Part shown: positions 6,893 through 7,169 of the stretch, in pieces
How the letters are laid out: each line of letters starts with the position of its first letter
Position numbering within the stretch: the stretch's first letter is position 1
NCBI GenBank assembly: GCA_013298675.1
Contig: JAAFIJ010000142.1
Location: forward strand, 1-7,169
Length of the DNA stretch: 7,169 nt
From: Rhodobacterales bacterium
GTDB taxonomy: Bacteria > Pseudomonadota > Alphaproteobacteria > Rhodobacterales > Rhodobacteraceae
Reading direction: 5' to 3'
Made by a program: the position numbers and the translations under genes
Notes under the pieces: generated by a model
Told to the model about the DNA's origin: nothing
What the model saw: only the letters and a program-made list of their open reading frames with translations
Databases searched by the model: none

Positions 6893-6920
6893 TTTGCAAA
6901 CCTCATGTTGGCTTTGCAAA
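6893..6920 (-). promoter_or_regulatory. Probable ScfR operator: two TTTGCAAA sites
   Basis: TTTGCAAA occurs at 6893-6900, within the perfect palindrome GGTTTGCAAACC (6891-6902), and again at 6913-6920. The spacing is 12 nt, or 20 bp centre to centre, about two helical turns, so both copies lie on one DNA face. The near copy is 23 bp upstream of the regulator's start codon. TTTGCAAA is the core of the operators known for RamB and, as a tandem pair, for PccR. The sites are seen; autoregulation is inferred from family knowledge. Confidence 0.75.
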
Positions 6921-6933
6921 CTGGTGCCGTCAA
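6905..6933 (-). promoter_or_regulatory. Candidate promoter of the ScfR regulator gene
   Basis: Read on the minus strand, TTGACG (complement of 6928-6933) is followed after 17 bp by CAACAT (complement of 6905-6910). The -35 is good and the -10 is weak (3 of 6). One TTTGCAAA lies in the spacer and the other falls near the expected transcription start, a layout suited to repression. Confidence 0.4.
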
Positions 6934-6947
6934 GGCCCTGTTCCGCG

Positions 6948-7169
6948 TTATAGACCCAGCGCCCTGGCGCGGCGGATCACCAGCAAGATCGCCAACACCG
7001 AAGCTATGGAACAAACGAGCATCAGCAGAACCAAAGGCAATTCGGTGGCACCTGGCGGCAAAAGCGCCCCGGCCAGAGCGGCCAGAGCGGCCCCGCCCCC
7101 GATGATGATCGCCCCGCCAAGACCCGAAGCTGTACCCGCAAGATGCGGCCTGACCGACAAAATCCCCGC
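6948..7169 (-). CDS. Bcr/CflA-type MFS drug efflux transporter, C-terminal fragment
   Basis: The frame is open to the right edge; only the last 73 residues and the TAA stop (6948-6950) are in view. The apparent TTG start near 7160 is internal. The fragment carries the stretch AGILSVRPHLAGTASGLGG, highly characteristic of the Bcr/CflA subfamily of 12-segment proton-driven drug exporters. Two hydrophobic segments follow (IIIGGGAALAALAGALL and LPLVLLMLVCSIASVLAILL), matching the final two membrane helices, and a short basic tail ends the protein. It lies 77 bp upstream of the ScfR gene on the same strand, so read-through is possible, but the regulator seems to have its own promoter. The substrate is unknown. 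Confidence 0.88.
   Translation of the reverse strand, partial: AGILSVRPHLAGTASGLGGAIIIGGGAALAALAGALLPPGATELPLVLLMLVCSIASVLAILLVIRRARALGL

Noticed and set aside
6880..6938. GGGCCT/AGGCCC inverted pair flanking the regulator promoter
   Set aside because: Six-base GC-rich arms nearly 50 bp apart are common by chance in this sequence, and no other feature supports them.

Overview
The window looks like chromosomal DNA of an alphaproteobacterium, most likely Rhodobacterales (Roseobacter/Rhodobacter group). This rests on moderately high GC, the ATPase-binding protein-permease-permease order of a polyamine-type ABC operon, a secreted-type Hint-domain protein, and an ScfR/PccR-type regulator. The taxonomic call is inference from family content; no ribosomal or other marker gene is present.

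Layout, left to right. (1) 1-695, plus strand: the 3' part of a gene whose visible portion is a Hint (hedgehog/intein-like) domain, cut by the left edge. (2) 696-912: an AT-richer intergenic stretch with an inverted repeat and a possible -35 box, presumably holding the promoter of the next operon. (3) 913-5461, plus strand: a complete four-gene ABC importer operon of the spermidine/putrescine (Pot) type: ATPase, periplasmic binding protein, PotB-like permease with an unusually large periplasmic loop, and PotC-like permease. Its two larger internal gaps (2017-2083 and 3158-3225) hold inverted repeats; the second has a perfect 10-bp GC-rich stem just after the binding-protein gene. (4) 5476-6870, minus strand and convergent: a 464-aa XRE/ScfR-family transcriptional regulator. 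(5) 6948 to the right edge, minus strand: the C-terminal end of a Bcr/CflA-type MFS drug efflux transporter.

The ABC genes form a self-contained uptake system: the binding protein captures a small cationic or amino compound in the periplasm, the two permeases form the channel, and the ATPase drives import. The exact substrate cannot be read from sequence. The most informative non-coding signal is upstream of the ScfR gene: two copies of TTTGCAAA, 20 bp centre to centre, overlapping a plausible promoter. TTTGCAAA is the operator core known for this regulator family (RamB, PccR), so the regulator probably controls its own expression. I saw no exact TTTGCAAA copy in the intergenic region before the ABC operon, so its control of that operon is not supported. 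I found no clearly novel system; the region reads as an ordinary transporter/regulator neighbourhood with a few features worth checking.
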